From Arthrobacter sp. efr-133-TYG-118 (GTDB taxonomy: Bacteria; Actinomycetota; Actinomycetes; Actinomycetales; Micrococcaceae), in the NCBI RefSeq assembly GCF_030209755.1, contig NZ_JARVRH010000038.1, positions 1 to 64,000 on the forward strand: 64,000 bases of DNA, read 5' to 3'. Below the pieces are notes generated by a model that made no database searches, was not told the origin of the DNA, and saw only the letters and a list, made by a program, of their open reading frames with translations. Made by a program: the position numbers and the translations under genes. Of the stretch, positions 51,414-59,551 are shown in pieces (position 1 is the stretch's first letter; each line of letters begins with the position of its first letter).

Positions 51414-52603
51414 CATTCCACCGCATCGCCGACGTCTACAAGCAAGGAGTCCTGGCTGCGCGCATCGAGCGCCATGAAGGCGGAACCAAGTTCAGCTACC
51501 TGCCCCGGTACCTCGAATCAGGCGGTCCGGCCGTCGCCACTACGCTCCCGCTGGCAAACGAAGCAGTATTCACCCCGAGCGGCGCGGTCCCTCCCTACTT
51601 CACGGGCCTCCTCCCGGAAGGCCGCCGCCTGAATTCACTGCGCCGGGCGGTCAAGGCCAGCGCCGACGACGAGCTCGCGCTCCTCATGGGCGCGGGCGGG
51701 GACGCCGTGGGCGATGTCCAGACAGTCCCCCACGGTGAGCCGCCCACGGAAGGAGGCTCCGCCGTCGTGCTCGATTCGAAGCTGCCGCTCGACTTCGACG
51801 CGCTGCTCGGCGATTCAGGCCTCATTGATCCTGTGGCGCTGGCGGGTGTGCAGGACAAGTTGTCGGCCGGGATGATCTCGCTCCCGGTTGCACAAGCGGG
51901 CAAGCGCTTCATCCTCAAACTGAATGCTCCCGAGTTCCCGTTCGTCGTGGAAAACGAATTCCTGATGTTCCGTTATGCGCGCAAGCTGCGGATCCCGGTG
52001 AGCAGCGTACAGTTAGTGCACGACGTCGGCGGGCGGGCAGGGCTTCTCGTGGAGCGTTTCGATCGCCTCACCGGAGCCGACGGCACCGCGCTGCGCCTCG
52101 CCGTCGAGGACGGAGCCCAAGTGCTGGGACTCTACCCTGCGGACAAGTACAGCGTGCCGTTCGGCGAGGTTTGCCTGGCTTTGGCGGCGCACTGTTCCGC
52201 GCCTCTCCCGGCCTTGCGGAACCTCGCCATCCAGCTGGCCTTCGCTTGGCTGAGCGGCAACGGCGACCTCCATGCCAAGAACGTGTCGATAGTCCAGTCG
52301 CCGCAGGGCGAGTACACCATCGCACCGGTCTACGACATCCCCTCCACAGTGGTCTATGGGGACAAGACGCTCGCGCTGGGCATCGGCGGCAAGAAGAGCG
52401 GAATCTCCCGGAAGCACTTCCTTGCCTGGGCTGCGAAGCTCGGGCTGACGGAGCGCGCAGCGGAGGGAGTCCTGGGACTCGCGCTCAGGGCCTCGGGCCC
52501 GCTCTTAGCAGAGCTCGACGCCGGCGCCTCACCTTTCGGGCCGGTGCAGACGAGGGACTGGGTCAAGGAGCTCAGGCATCGGCGAAGGTTGATGAGCGGG
52601 TAG
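51410..52603 (+). CDS. hipA: HipA-like serine/threonine kinase toxin
   Basis: A 397-residue HipA-family kinase. The N-terminal subdomain has PPYFTGLLPEGRRLNSLRR and GAGGDAVGDVQ. The kinase core has the Gly-rich GVQDKLSAGM, the ATP-binding Lys in FILKLN, the catalytic NGDLHAKNVS and the Mg-binding YDIPS. All key residues are present, so it should be active. HipA kinases phosphorylate tRNA synthetases and stop growth. With hipB it forms a type II toxin-antitoxin pair. Confidence 0.92.
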   Translation: MTFHRIADVYKQGVLAARIERHEGGTKFSYLPRYLESGGPAVATTLPLANEAVFTPSGAVPPYFTGLLPEGRRLNSLRRAVKASADDELALLMGAGGDAVGDVQTVPHGEPPTEGGSAVVLDSKLPLDFDALLGDSGLIDPVALAGVQDKLSAGMISLPVAQAGKRFILKLNAPEFPFVVENEFLMFRYARKLRIPVSSVQLVHDVGGRAGLLVERFDRLTGADGTALRLAVEDGAQVLGLYPADKYSVPFGEVCLALAAHCSAPLPALRNLAIQLAFAWLSGNGDLHAKNVSIVQSPQGEYTIAPVYDIPSTVVYGDKTLALGIGGKKSGISRKHFLAWAAKLGLTERAAEGVLGLALRASGPLLAELDAGASPFGPVQTRDWVKELRHRRRLMSG

Positions 52604-52607
52604 CTCG

Positions 52608-52691
52608 GTTCAATCCCAGGTTCACGCGCGTGGCAACGCTAGGCTCGCACCCAGAGGCGAGATGGGCTCGCCGCGAGCCAAGGGATTGAAC
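52608..52691. repeat. Nested inverted repeat between hipA and the DUF1003 gene
   Basis: GTTCAATCCC (52608-52617) and GGGATTGAAC (52682-52691) are perfect 10-bp arms 64 bases apart. Inside are GGCTCGC (52642-52648) and GCGAGCC (52673-52679). The whole would fold into a two-level stem. It may be a terminator or a leader structure of the next gene, whose start follows at 52694. Confidence 0.55.
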
Positions 52692-52693
52692 GT

Positions 52694-53236
52694 ATGGCAC
52701 AGCAAGCCGGACACCAATCGACATCCACGACGGGCACTCTTCCACATTCACGCTCCTACCTGAGACCCACACGGTTGCTCTCTCAAAGCGAGCGGTCGAA
52801 GTTGCATCCATCGGTCCTGGCGGAGGCCGAGCGCCGGGCCGCGAGCATTCAGCTTCGAGTCGCGGATGCGATCACGGCCTTTGCCGGATCGATGAACTTC
52901 GTCTACTTGCATGTGCTGCTTTTCGCCGTGTGGATGCTCGTGTTCGAGCAGAGTCCGTGGCCGACGTTGACGCTGATCGTCTCGCTCGAAGCGATCTTCC
53001 TTTCGACCTTCGTCATGATCGGACAGAACCGCCAAGCGGCTTTCCAGCAGGTGAAGGCAGACCATGACTACAACGCCCAGGAGCAACTGCTCCAGGAGAA
53101 TACCGACCTGACGCGCGCGATTCACGAGCTCACCGCCCAGATCCATCAGCGGGTCCTCGCGGAAGTCACTGCATCTGCCACCCGCGAGGCGGCGGCTGCT
53201 TCCAGCCCGGGGCAGGACGACCCGACGAAACCGTAG
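52694..53236 (+). CDS. DUF1003 membrane protein
   Basis: A 180-residue DUF1003 protein. After a polar N-terminal 50 residues come RVADAITAFAGSMNFVYLHV and two membrane helices with WPTLTLIVSLEAIFLSTFVM. IGQNRQAAFQQVKADHDYNA is the diagnostic block after the second helix. A coiled-coil C-terminal tail follows. Function is unknown. The ATG follows the nested inverted repeat closely, so the repeat may affect translation. Confidence 0.9.
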   Translation: MAQQAGHQSTSTTGTLPHSRSYLRPTRLLSQSERSKLHPSVLAEAERRAASIQLRVADAITAFAGSMNFVYLHVLLFAVWMLVFEQSPWPTLTLIVSLEAIFLSTFVMIGQNRQAAFQQVKADHDYNAQEQLLQENTDLTRAIHELTAQIHQRVLAEVTASATREAAAASSPGQDDPTKP

Positions 53237-53263
53237 ACAGTCGAAACCTGCCGAGTTGAAGTG

Positions 53264-53797
53264 CTAGTCCGCCAGCCGGTCCATCTCCGGCAGCAGATCC
53301 GGATTGACGCGTTCCAGGACGAGGTGGATTTCTCCCCGTGGCACAGCCTTGTAGAGCACTTCCCGGGCGTCTGCGTAGCGCGTGGTGGGTGCCTTGTCCG
53401 GCCATTTCTCGGCGAGCGCCCGCACACGCTCCGGCACGGAGTTGTGGGCGTTGCAGGCGATCTTGACCAAAGTGGCGTCATGGTCCTGTGCGATATGCCG
53501 GACGACGGCTTCATCGTTGTCCGAGTCATCCTGGAATCGGCGCGTCACGCGTTCGATGATGCCCACGGCACGCTCGGAAACACCCATGTCGAGCAGCGCC
53601 TGCTTGGTAATCGGCGTGTCCTTGGCGATGTCGTGCAGGTAGCCTGCGATCCGGACGTCGTCATCGAAGTCGGCGAGCGCATCCCCTACCGCCAGCACGT
53701 GCTCGCGGTAGGGCCGCTTCAGCTTGTCCTTCTGGCGATTGTGCGCCACTTCAGCAAGGACCATGGCTGTTTCAACGGTGAATCTCGGTTCGGTCAT
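53264..53797 (-). CDS. HD-domain phosphohydrolase
   Basis: A 177-residue HD-superfamily protein resembling guanosine polyphosphate hydrolase/synthetase-type HD domains. Metal ligands are in REHVLAVGDAL (His), AGYLHDIAKDTPIT (HD) and LVKIACNAHNSVPERV (a changed final Asp position). It hydrolyses a phosphate ester of unknown identity, perhaps ppGpp-like or a nucleotide. It is 8 bases downstream of the serine hydrolase gene and likely shares its transcript. Confidence 0.85.
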   Translation of the reverse strand: MTEPRFTVETAMVLAEVAHNRQKDKLKRPYREHVLAVGDALADFDDDVRIAGYLHDIAKDTPITKQALLDMGVSERAVGIIERVTRRFQDDSDNDEAVVRHIAQDHDATLVKIACNAHNSVPERVRALAEKWPDKAPTTRYADAREVLYKAVPRGEIHLVLERVNPDLLPEMDRLAD

Positions 53798-53805
53798 GCT
53801 TCATC

Positions 53806-54933
53806 CTACTGAGCCAGTTCGGTGACTGCCTTCCGCACGGCGGCGCTCAGCTCGAGGTTGCGGCATCCGGCTCCACCCGGCTCGGCCTGTTGCGGCACGT
53901 ACCCGAAGGCGAGTTCATAGACAGGGTCAGCGAACCCCAAAGATGCGCTGGCGCCGTCGTGCCCGAACGCCCGGTAGCTGCCGTAAGGCGAGCGGGCATG
54001 CGATTTCATGAACACGGTCCCGAAGCAGCTCGTCTCGCCGAACACCCGGTCGATGCCGAAGACCTGCTCGGCGGTGACGGTCTGGATGGTCTCTTCGCTG
54101 AGGAGGGGCGCGACGGCGGGTCGGTCGCCGTCGGCGGCAAGTCCGGTGAGTGCCGCAGCGTAGACGCGGGCCATGCCTTCGGCGCTGGCGACTCCGGCGG
54201 CTGAACTCAGGCCGGCTGCGCGGACCTCGCGGAGGTTGGGCAGGTCAAGGATATCTCCCACGGCCGAGTTTGCCGAAAGGCCGAAATGGCTGGCGGGATC
54301 GATCCACGGTTGGGAAGGGTCTGCAGCCCAACGGAGGGTGGCATAGCGTGGCTCCTCGGATTCAGGCAGTCCCAGGAAGAAGTGGGCGCCCGTGACCGAT
54401 CGGATGCGTTGTTCGTAGATATCCTGGAGCGTGGACCCGGTGATCCTGCGGCAAAGCTCCTCCATGAAGACGCCGATGGTTAGGGCGTGGTACCCGAAGG
54501 CTGCCCCGGGCTTCCACAGCGGCCGCATTTGCGCGAGTTTGGCGGCGGCCAGCTCGGAGTTGTTGTATTCCGCGAGGGTGAGTCCGCCTTCGACTCCCAG
54601 AAGCCCGGCCTGATGGGAGAGCAGCTGGGCCACGGTAACCGTGGCTTTTCCTTCGGCGCCGAATTCCGGCCAGTACTTGACCACTTCGGCGTCGAGGTCG
54701 AGGAAGCCGTCCTGGACCAAAAGTGCGATGACGAGCCCGGACACTCCCTTGGAGCAGGAGAAAACACCGGTCACGGAATCCGGGCGGCGGTGCGGCCCAC
54801 CGCTGATGTCCAATACCTTGACACCGCGGTGGTAGGCGGCGAGCTGGGCTGAATATTCCGGGTCCTCGCTGAGGAAACGGCCAAAGAGTTCGGCGACTGG
54901 TTCGAATCCAGGGGCAATCGTCTGTGCATCCAC
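53806..54933 (-). CDS. Serine hydrolase, beta-lactamase class C-like
   Basis: A 375-residue enzyme of the class-C/EstB serine hydrolase fold. The SxxK motif is FSCSKG near residue 80 and the YxN-equivalent is GYHALTIGV near 150. FGHDGASASLGFADP near the end replaces the KTG motif. No signal peptide is visible, so it is likely an intracellular esterase or peptidase rather than an antibiotic-resistance enzyme. It heads a two-gene unit with the HD protein. Confidence 0.9.
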   Translation of the reverse strand: MDAQTIAPGFEPVAELFGRFLSEDPEYSAQLAAYHRGVKVLDISGGPHRRPDSVTGVFSCSKGVSGLVIALLVQDGFLDLDAEVVKYWPEFGAEGKATVTVAQLLSHQAGLLGVEGGLTLAEYNNSELAAAKLAQMRPLWKPGAAFGYHALTIGVFMEELCRRITGSTLQDIYEQRIRSVTGAHFFLGLPESEEPRYATLRWAADPSQPWIDPASHFGLSANSAVGDILDLPNLREVRAAGLSSAAGVASAEGMARVYAAALTGLAADGDRPAVAPLLSEETIQTVTAEQVFGIDRVFGETSCFGTVFMKSHARSPYGSYRAFGHDGASASLGFADPVYELAFGYVPQQAEPGGAGCRNLELSAAVRKAVTELAQ

Positions 54934-54948
54934 CCGGACAGCCTAATC

Positions 54949-55060
54949 CCTTCTGCCCCCTAACCTCGCTACGCTCGGCCAGGGAACCCGGCAGAGTGGG
55001 CCCACCTTCTGCTCCCTAACCTCGCTACGCTCGGCCAGGGAACCCGGCAGAGTGGGCCCA
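54949..55060. repeat. 56-bp tandem duplication at the end of the MDR gene
   Basis: Two copies of a 56-bp unit (54949-55004, 55005-55060) differ at one base. Each contains CTCGCTACGCTCGGCCAGGG and GGCAGAGTGGGCCCA. The right copy includes the last 12 codons and stop of the MDR oxidoreductase (stop at 55025-55027); the left is intergenic. The core can fold into a hairpin and may serve as terminator. Confidence 0.85.
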
Positions 55061-56071
55061 GCCGCGAGTGTCCATGGTCACCACGATCTTGCCCTTGGCG
55101 CGTCCCTGCTCCAGCGCGGCGAAAGCGTCGCCGATCTTTTCGAGCGGATAGCTGCTGTCCACCACGGGTTTCAGTTTCTCCTCGGAAACCAGGCGGGACA
55201 GGAATTTCAAGTCTTCGCCGCTGGGGTGCATGAAAAGGTAGCGGTACCGGACGTTGGCTTCACGGGCGCGGCTCCGGATTCCGAGGCTGATTGCCCAGAA
55301 CAGGGCGGTCGTCCATGCCGGAGCCGCAAGGTCTTTCATGGCCGTCTGCGGTTCGGGCATCCCGGCGATGCTCACCACTTTCGAGCCCGGCTTGAGGATC
55401 TTGAACGTCTGGTCCAGCGTGTCCCCGCCCACGAGGTCCAGCGCCGCGTCGAAGCCGCTGAGCACTTCGGCCAGGTTTTCCTTCGTGTAGTCGACGACGG
55501 CGTCCGCGCCGAGCCGCCGCACCAACTCTTCTCCCCGGGGAGACGCAGTAGTGGTCACCTCGGCGCCAAAGTATTTGGCCAGCTGGATGGCAAGGGTTCC
55601 CACTCCGCCAGCGCCTCCGGAGATGAACAGCTTGGTTCCGGGCTTGACCTTGAGCTCGTCGCGCAATGCCTGCAACGCGGTGAGGCCCGCCAAGGGAAGG
55701 CTCGCGGCCTCGGTGTAGCTGAGCGACCTTGGCATGAGGGCCACGAGATCCTCCTGGACGGCGGCGTGCTCGGCAAAGGCTCCCAGCCGGGTCTTGTCCA
55801 CGCGGGCAAACACCCGGTCTCCCGTGGCAAAGCGGGTGACACCGGGCCCCACGGCTTCCACGATTCCGGCCAGTTCACTACCGGCCACCAAGGGCAGCCT
55901 TGGCCTGGTGATCACCCGGACTGCGCCTTCGCGCTGCTTGTAGTCCACAGGATTGAGCCCCGCGGCAAACACCCTGACCAGGACCTCGCCCGGACCGGCA
56001 ATCGGCCTGGGGACGTCTTGCAGCTCCATTGCGTCGGCGCCGCCGTAGCGGGTCAGCACATAGGCGAGCAC
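55025..56071 (-). CDS. Medium-chain dehydrogenase/reductase, quinone oxidoreductase-like
   Basis: A 348-residue MDR enzyme without the structural zinc Cys cluster. It begins MLAYVLTRYGGADAMELQDV and has AGLNPVDYKQREG and VAGSELAGIVEAVGPG. ISGGAGGVGTLAIQLAKYFG is the Rossmann motif. It would reduce a quinone or enone with NADPH. The last 12 residues (HSAGFPGRA and neighbours) are encoded within a 56-bp tandem repeat, so the natural C terminus may have been replaced. It begins one base before the GluQRS stop on the same strand. Confidence 0.9.
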   Translation of the reverse strand: MLAYVLTRYGGADAMELQDVPRPIAGPGEVLVRVFAAGLNPVDYKQREGAVRVITRPRLPLVAGSELAGIVEAVGPGVTRFATGDRVFARVDKTRLGAFAEHAAVQEDLVALMPRSLSYTEAASLPLAGLTALQALRDELKVKPGTKLFISGGAGGVGTLAIQLAKYFGAEVTTTASPRGEELVRRLGADAVVDYTKENLAEVLSGFDAALDLVGGDTLDQTFKILKPGSKVVSIAGMPEPQTAMKDLAAPAWTTALFWAISLGIRSRAREANVRYRYLFMHPSGEDLKFLSRLVSEEKLKPVVDSSYPLEKIGDAFAALEQGRAKGKIVVTMDTRGWAHSAGFPGRA

Positions 56072-56980
56072 TTAAGCCCCTTTCCGGAGGGTTGATTGCT
56101 GAATGCCATTCCATATCCATGGCCCGCCTGGCAATCGGGCCGGATCAAATCTATCCAAGGCCTCGCCAAGCGGCCCTCCCGGCAAGCCGAGCGATTCCAG
56201 GATCACGTCCCGCACCTCCCCGGCAGACAGCCCGACGGTGGCAAGGTCGCCGAGCGTCACCGCACCGTCGCGCTTGGCCAAACGGGCGCCGTCGCGATTC
56301 AGTACCAAAGGGACATGGGCGTATTCCGGAACGGCTAAGCCCAACAACGAGGCCAAATAGGCCTGGCGGGGTGTGGAGGACAGGAGGTCGTCTCCGCGGA
56401 CGACTTGGTCCACGCCCTGTTCCGCGTCATCCACCACTACGGCCAAATTGTAGGCAGTGACGCCGTCGTTCCGTCGGAGTACAAAATCATCCACGACACC
56501 TGTGTATTGTCCGTGCAGCCCGTCCTCCACAGTCCATTCATGGGTTTCGGCGCGAAGCCGGATGGCAGCCGGGCGGGAAGCCCGGCGAATCTCGAGCTCC
56601 GCAATCGAAAGGTTCCTGCACGTCCCCGGGTAGGCGCCTTGCGGCGCGTGCGGGGCGGACGGCGCGTCCTGGATCTCGCGCCGCGTGCAGAAGCATTCAT
56701 ACGTCAGTCCGGCGTCGCTGAGCCGCGTGATCGCGTGGTTGTACAGCCCGGCACGGTCCGTCTGGCGAACGACGGGGCCGTCCCACGTCACGCCGACGGC
56801 TTCCAGGTCGCGGAGCTGGACTTCCTCGGCACCGGCCCGCGCACGGTCGAGGTCCTCCACACGCAGCAGGAACGCGCGGCCCGTGGAACGCGCGAAGAGC
56901 CACGCAAGCATGGCCGTGCGCAGATTGCCCACGTGGAGCTCGCCGGAGGGGCTCGGAGCGAAGCGGCCAGCGGAAGTCAT
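56072..56980 (-). CDS. gluQ: Glutamyl-Q tRNA(Asp) synthetase
   Basis: A 302-residue GluRS paralogue that lacks the anticodon-binding half. It attaches glutamate to the queuosine base of tRNA(Asp). The HIGH-like PSGELHVGNLR is at residues 10-20, the zinc-type cluster begins with CFC near 97, and the KMSKS-like ARLAKRDGAVT is near 240. It implies that the cell has queuosine-modified tRNA; no queuosine synthesis genes are in the window. It starts with ATG 56980 and is followed directly by the MDR gene. Confidence 0.93.
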   Translation of the reverse strand: MTSAGRFAPSPSGELHVGNLRTAMLAWLFARSTGRAFLLRVEDLDRARAGAEEVQLRDLEAVGVTWDGPVVRQTDRAGLYNHAITRLSDAGLTYECFCTRREIQDAPSAPHAPQGAYPGTCRNLSIAELEIRRASRPAAIRLRAETHEWTVEDGLHGQYTGVVDDFVLRRNDGVTAYNLAVVVDDAEQGVDQVVRGDDLLSSTPRQAYLASLLGLAVPEYAHVPLVLNRDGARLAKRDGAVTLGDLATVGLSAGEVRDVILESLGLPGGPLGEALDRFDPARLPGGPWIWNGIQQSTLRKGA

Positions 56981-57082
56981 GGCACAAGACTATGCGGCTC
57001 CGGGCGTGCCTGCAGGATTCCGGCGAGGGCGCGGGAGACTGGGAGAATTGCGTACCGTTAGTTGCCAAAGAGAGGACCCACG

Positions 57083-57306
57083 ATGAGCTCACCTCGAATG
57101 AAGGTGACGGTTTCCTTCTGGAAGGCCGAAGAAGGCTGGGGGAACTTATTCTTCCCGACGGGAAGAAATGCTTCGGACATTTCTCGGTCATCGAGCAATC
57201 AGGCGGATACAGGCGCCTCAAGGCCGGTGATTCGGTGGAGGTCGAGTGGACGGCTGCCTCCCAAGATGAATACGACTATGTCGCGCTGTCGATTCAGCCT
57301 CTCTGA
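57083..57306 (+). pseudogene. Cold-shock-domain-like gene with a one-base frameshift in a G-run
   Basis: ATG 57083 opens a frame with MKVTVSFWKAEEGWG, the usual N-terminal half of a cold-shock domain (RNP1 region). It then leaves the conserved frame at a run of five G (57138-57142). The other frame continues ELILPDGKKCFGHFSVIEQS and ends ALSIQPL at the stop 57304-57306. Adding one G restores a single ORF of about 74 residues. Either the gene is inactivated or the base was lost in assembly; homopolymers are a common error site. The putative product binds single-stranded nucleic acid. Confidence 0.8.
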
Positions 57307-57324
57307 GAACACAACCAGGGCAGC

Positions 57325-57377
57325 ACAAGAGCCCCTCAGCTACCGCAACGCGCGTTCGGTGGCTCAGGGGCTCTTGT
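57325..57377 (+). terminator. Long hairpin after the cold-shock-like gene
   Basis: Arms 57325-57345 and 57357-57377 pair at 20 of 21 positions (one G-T wobble) over an 11-base loop. The element starts 18 bases after the stop. No T-tract follows, so termination would rest on the stem alone. Confidence 0.7.
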
Positions 57378-57632
57378 AGTGGGTGTCGGCGCTCGGCCGC
57401 CAGGGTGCGGAAAGACGATGCGTGAACAAGAGTCAATCAGCGGCTGCGTCTTTGCGGGACGATGTTTCGGGTAGCCGGGTGGTGTACCGGAGGGTCCGTA
57501 GCCTGCGGGGTCCGGCGGTAGCCATTCCCTTCGTTGCCACTATTTCAACAGGAACCCTGCAGTTGGCGCAACGGACTCAATCACCACTGGTCAATCTGAC
57601 TAATCTACTGACAGAAGCTGGACAGAAGCTGG
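57378..57632. other. Gap between the cold-shock-like gene and the TetR gene
   Basis: About 255 bases without a convincing gene. A short direct repeat (ACAGAAGCTGGACAGAAGCTGG) occurs close to the TetR stop. One plus-strand frame of 118 codons crosses this area, but its second half is antisense to the TetR gene and nothing about it looks like a protein. Confidence 0.5.
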
Positions 57633-58223
57633 TCACTTTGCCGGGGTTGGCTCCGCGGCGGCCCAGGCGGCCATGGCACCGCGGAGCGCCGCACAAAGCT
57701 TGGTGGACACTTGGTCCTTGTCCAGGCCGACGGTGTTGAGCAGATCGAAAATTTCTCGGGGGTCAAAGAGGATGTTCCACAAGAACATTGCTTCGTCCCC
57801 GAGGGGCGGGAGGCCTAGTTCCTCGCAGGCCTCGCGGAGTGGCCGTTCCAAAGCCTCGGCCTGGATGGTCAGGTAGTAAGCGCCGGAGCGAAGACGGGCC
57901 AGGTACCCCTCGCCCGAGCGGGTGTGGACCATGGAACCGCCATGCTTGATGACGAGACCCACCCAGTGCCGGCTGACGCTCTCCAGCAGCTCCACCCCGG
58001 ACGTGGTCTGGGCAACGCTGAAATCGCGCAGCTTCTCGCCAACACCAAAGCGGAACGCGGCCAGGACGTCCTCCACCGAGGCGAAATGTCGGTACGCCGT
58101 CGCGGGAGAGATCTCGGCTTCACGGGCGATGTCCGTCATGCTCACCGGGCCCTTGGCTTTGGCGAAAAGCTTCCCCGCGGCCCGCACCAACTGGCGGCGG
58201 TTGCGTTGGGTGTCGCTGCGCAT
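57633..58223 (-). CDS. TetR family regulator
   Basis: A 196-residue TetR-type regulator. The HTH is residues about 15-60 with SMTDIAREAEISPATAYRHF. The rest is the helical ligand domain. ATG 58223 is preceded by GGAAGGGGG; a longer in-frame extension is antisense-like overlap with the aminotransferase gene and is rejected. It is the last gene of an SDR-aminotransferase-TetR unit. The palindrome at 60398-60415 before the SDR gene is its probable operator. Confidence 0.9.
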   Translation of the reverse strand: MRSDTQRNRRQLVRAAGKLFAKAKGPVSMTDIAREAEISPATAYRHFASVEDVLAAFRFGVGEKLRDFSVAQTTSGVELLESVSRHWVGLVIKHGGSMVHTRSGEGYLARLRSGAYYLTIQAEALERPLREACEELGLPPLGDEAMFLWNILFDPREIFDLLNTVGLDKDQVSTKLCAALRGAMAAWAAAEPTPAK

Positions 58224-58297
58224 GGGCGCCCCCTTCCGTGTCAGATTCCAGCGTAGCGCCTGAGCGGCAGGCGCAACGCTGGCCACGTCCGCGCCAC

Positions 58298-59551
58298 TCA
58301 CCGGAGCTCGGCCAGACCGGCCGCCAAGCGCTCCACACCGGCGGTAATGGCCTCGGAGCTGGCGGCGTAGGACAAGCGCAAGTGGAACTCGCCGTTCCGA
58401 CCGAACTCGCTGCCGGGACGGACGGCCACGCCATGGTTGCGAAGGTGAGCCACCATCGCGGACGCCGGCAGCTCGACGTCGTACTTGGGGAAAAGGTAGA
58501 ACGCACCTTCCGGCGAGCTGACCGTAAGACCCGGAATCCGCTGGAGCCCGTTGGCCATGAGCTCCCTGCGCAACGCATAGGAGGCGTGCATGCGTTCGAT
58601 GTCCGGTCCGCATGTCTTGAGAGCAGTCAACGCAGCGTATTGCACGGCCTGGTTCATGGAGCCGTTGAATGTGTTGTGGACCCGGGCTGCGGAGGCGATG
58701 ACGTCGGACGGGCCCCAGAGGTAGCCGACGCGCCAGCCTGTCATGGCATAGCTCTTGGAGAAGGTCTGGCAGTAGATGGTCCGGCCGGCCAGGGCTTCGA
58801 TTTCCAGTGCCGAGGTGAAGGGTTCGGGCGTGTAGACGAGATCGCTGTAGGCCTCATCGGAAAGGATCAAGGTGTCTGTTCCGGCCACCATGTCTGCGAG
58901 GGCTTCAAGTTCGCGGCGGGAGTGCACGATGCCGGTCGGGTTGGAGGGGTTGCAGAAGACGAACATCCTGGCGCCTTCAAGCACGGTGGCCAGCGCCTCC
59001 AGGTCCCAGTGAAGGTCATCGGCCAGCGGCACTGGCACGGTGATGCCCCCGGCCATGCTCACGAGATCCGCGTACAGGGAATAGGTGGGGTCCGGGATGA
59101 CCACTTTGTCGCCCGGGTTGACAATGCCAAGGATCGCCGCGGACAGGCCGGCCGTGCCACCCTGCGTGATGAGCACGTCGCCAGGGCTGGCCACTCCGCC
59201 GAGGAGCCGGCCGATACGGGCAGCCAGCTCCTCGCGAAGCACCAGCTCGCCGAGCAACGGCGAGTAGTGGGTGAAGCCGTCCTCGAGGGCGCGGGCGGCT
59301 GCTGCTCGAACCTGGGCCGGGGTGTCGAAGTCCGGCTCGCCCATGGCCAAGGAGACAAGATCCCCCTTGGAATGGGGCTGCTGCACCCGCAGCGATGTGC
59401 GCTGGATGCGCTGCACCGCCTCTGAGGGCTGGAAATCGGCGACGGCGGTGGCTGGCTCAAGTGTCATGAGGGTCCTGATCTGGGTGGTTGCTGAGGTTGT
59501 TTTGGGGGTCTTTGTCGCAGCCGCGGGTGGGTAGAGTCTGCGGAGCTTCAT
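58298..59551 (-). CDS. PLP-dependent class I/II aminotransferase
   Basis: A 417-residue fold-type-I aminotransferase. YCQTFSKSYAMTGWRVGYLW holds the PLP Lys. NPSNPTGIV, DEAYSDLVY and FHLRLSYA are further family marks, and the start of the conserved part is LVSLAMGEPDFDTP. It belongs to the aspartate-aminotransferase-like branch with broad specificity. ATG 59551 overlaps the SDR stop (ATGA), but ATG 59467 (MTLEPATA) begins closer to the conserved part, and the 28 residues between are low-complexity. Both are possible. The gene lies between the SDR and TetR genes. Confidence 0.9.
   Translation of the reverse strand: MKLRRLYPPAAATKTPKTTSATTQIRTLMTLEPATAVADFQPSEAVQRIQRTSLRVQQPHSKGDLVSLAMGEPDFDTPAQVRAAAARALEDGFTHYSPLLGELVLREELAARIGRLLGGVASPGDVLITQGGTAGLSAAILGIVNPGDKVVIPDPTYSLYADLVSMAGGITVPVPLADDLHWDLEALATVLEGARMFVFCNPSNPTGIVHSRRELEALADMVAGTDTLILSDEAYSDLVYTPEPFTSALEIEALAGRTIYCQTFSKSYAMTGWRVGYLWGPSDVIASAARVHNTFNGSMNQAVQYAALTALKTCGPDIERMHASYALRRELMANGLQRIPGLTVSSPEGAFYLFPKYDVELPASAMVAHLRNHGVAVRPGSEFGRNGEFHLRLSYAASSEAITAGVERLAAGLAELR

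Noticed and set aside
52601..52691. A possible tRNA, because of a GGTTCAATCC T-loop-like string
   Set aside because: The stem pairs on either side of the T-loop do not match and no anticodon or acceptor arm can be drawn; the string is one arm of a longer inverted repeat.
57383..57739. A 118-codon open frame on the plus strand
   Set aside because: Its second half is antisense to the TetR gene, it has no ribosome-binding site, and its composition (Arg/Pro-rich) is that of a frame shadow.
58224..58613. A 130-residue N-terminal extension of the TetR protein
   Set aside because: It is out-of-frame overlap with the aminotransferase gene. ATG 58223 with a good ribosome-binding site gives a normal-length TetR.
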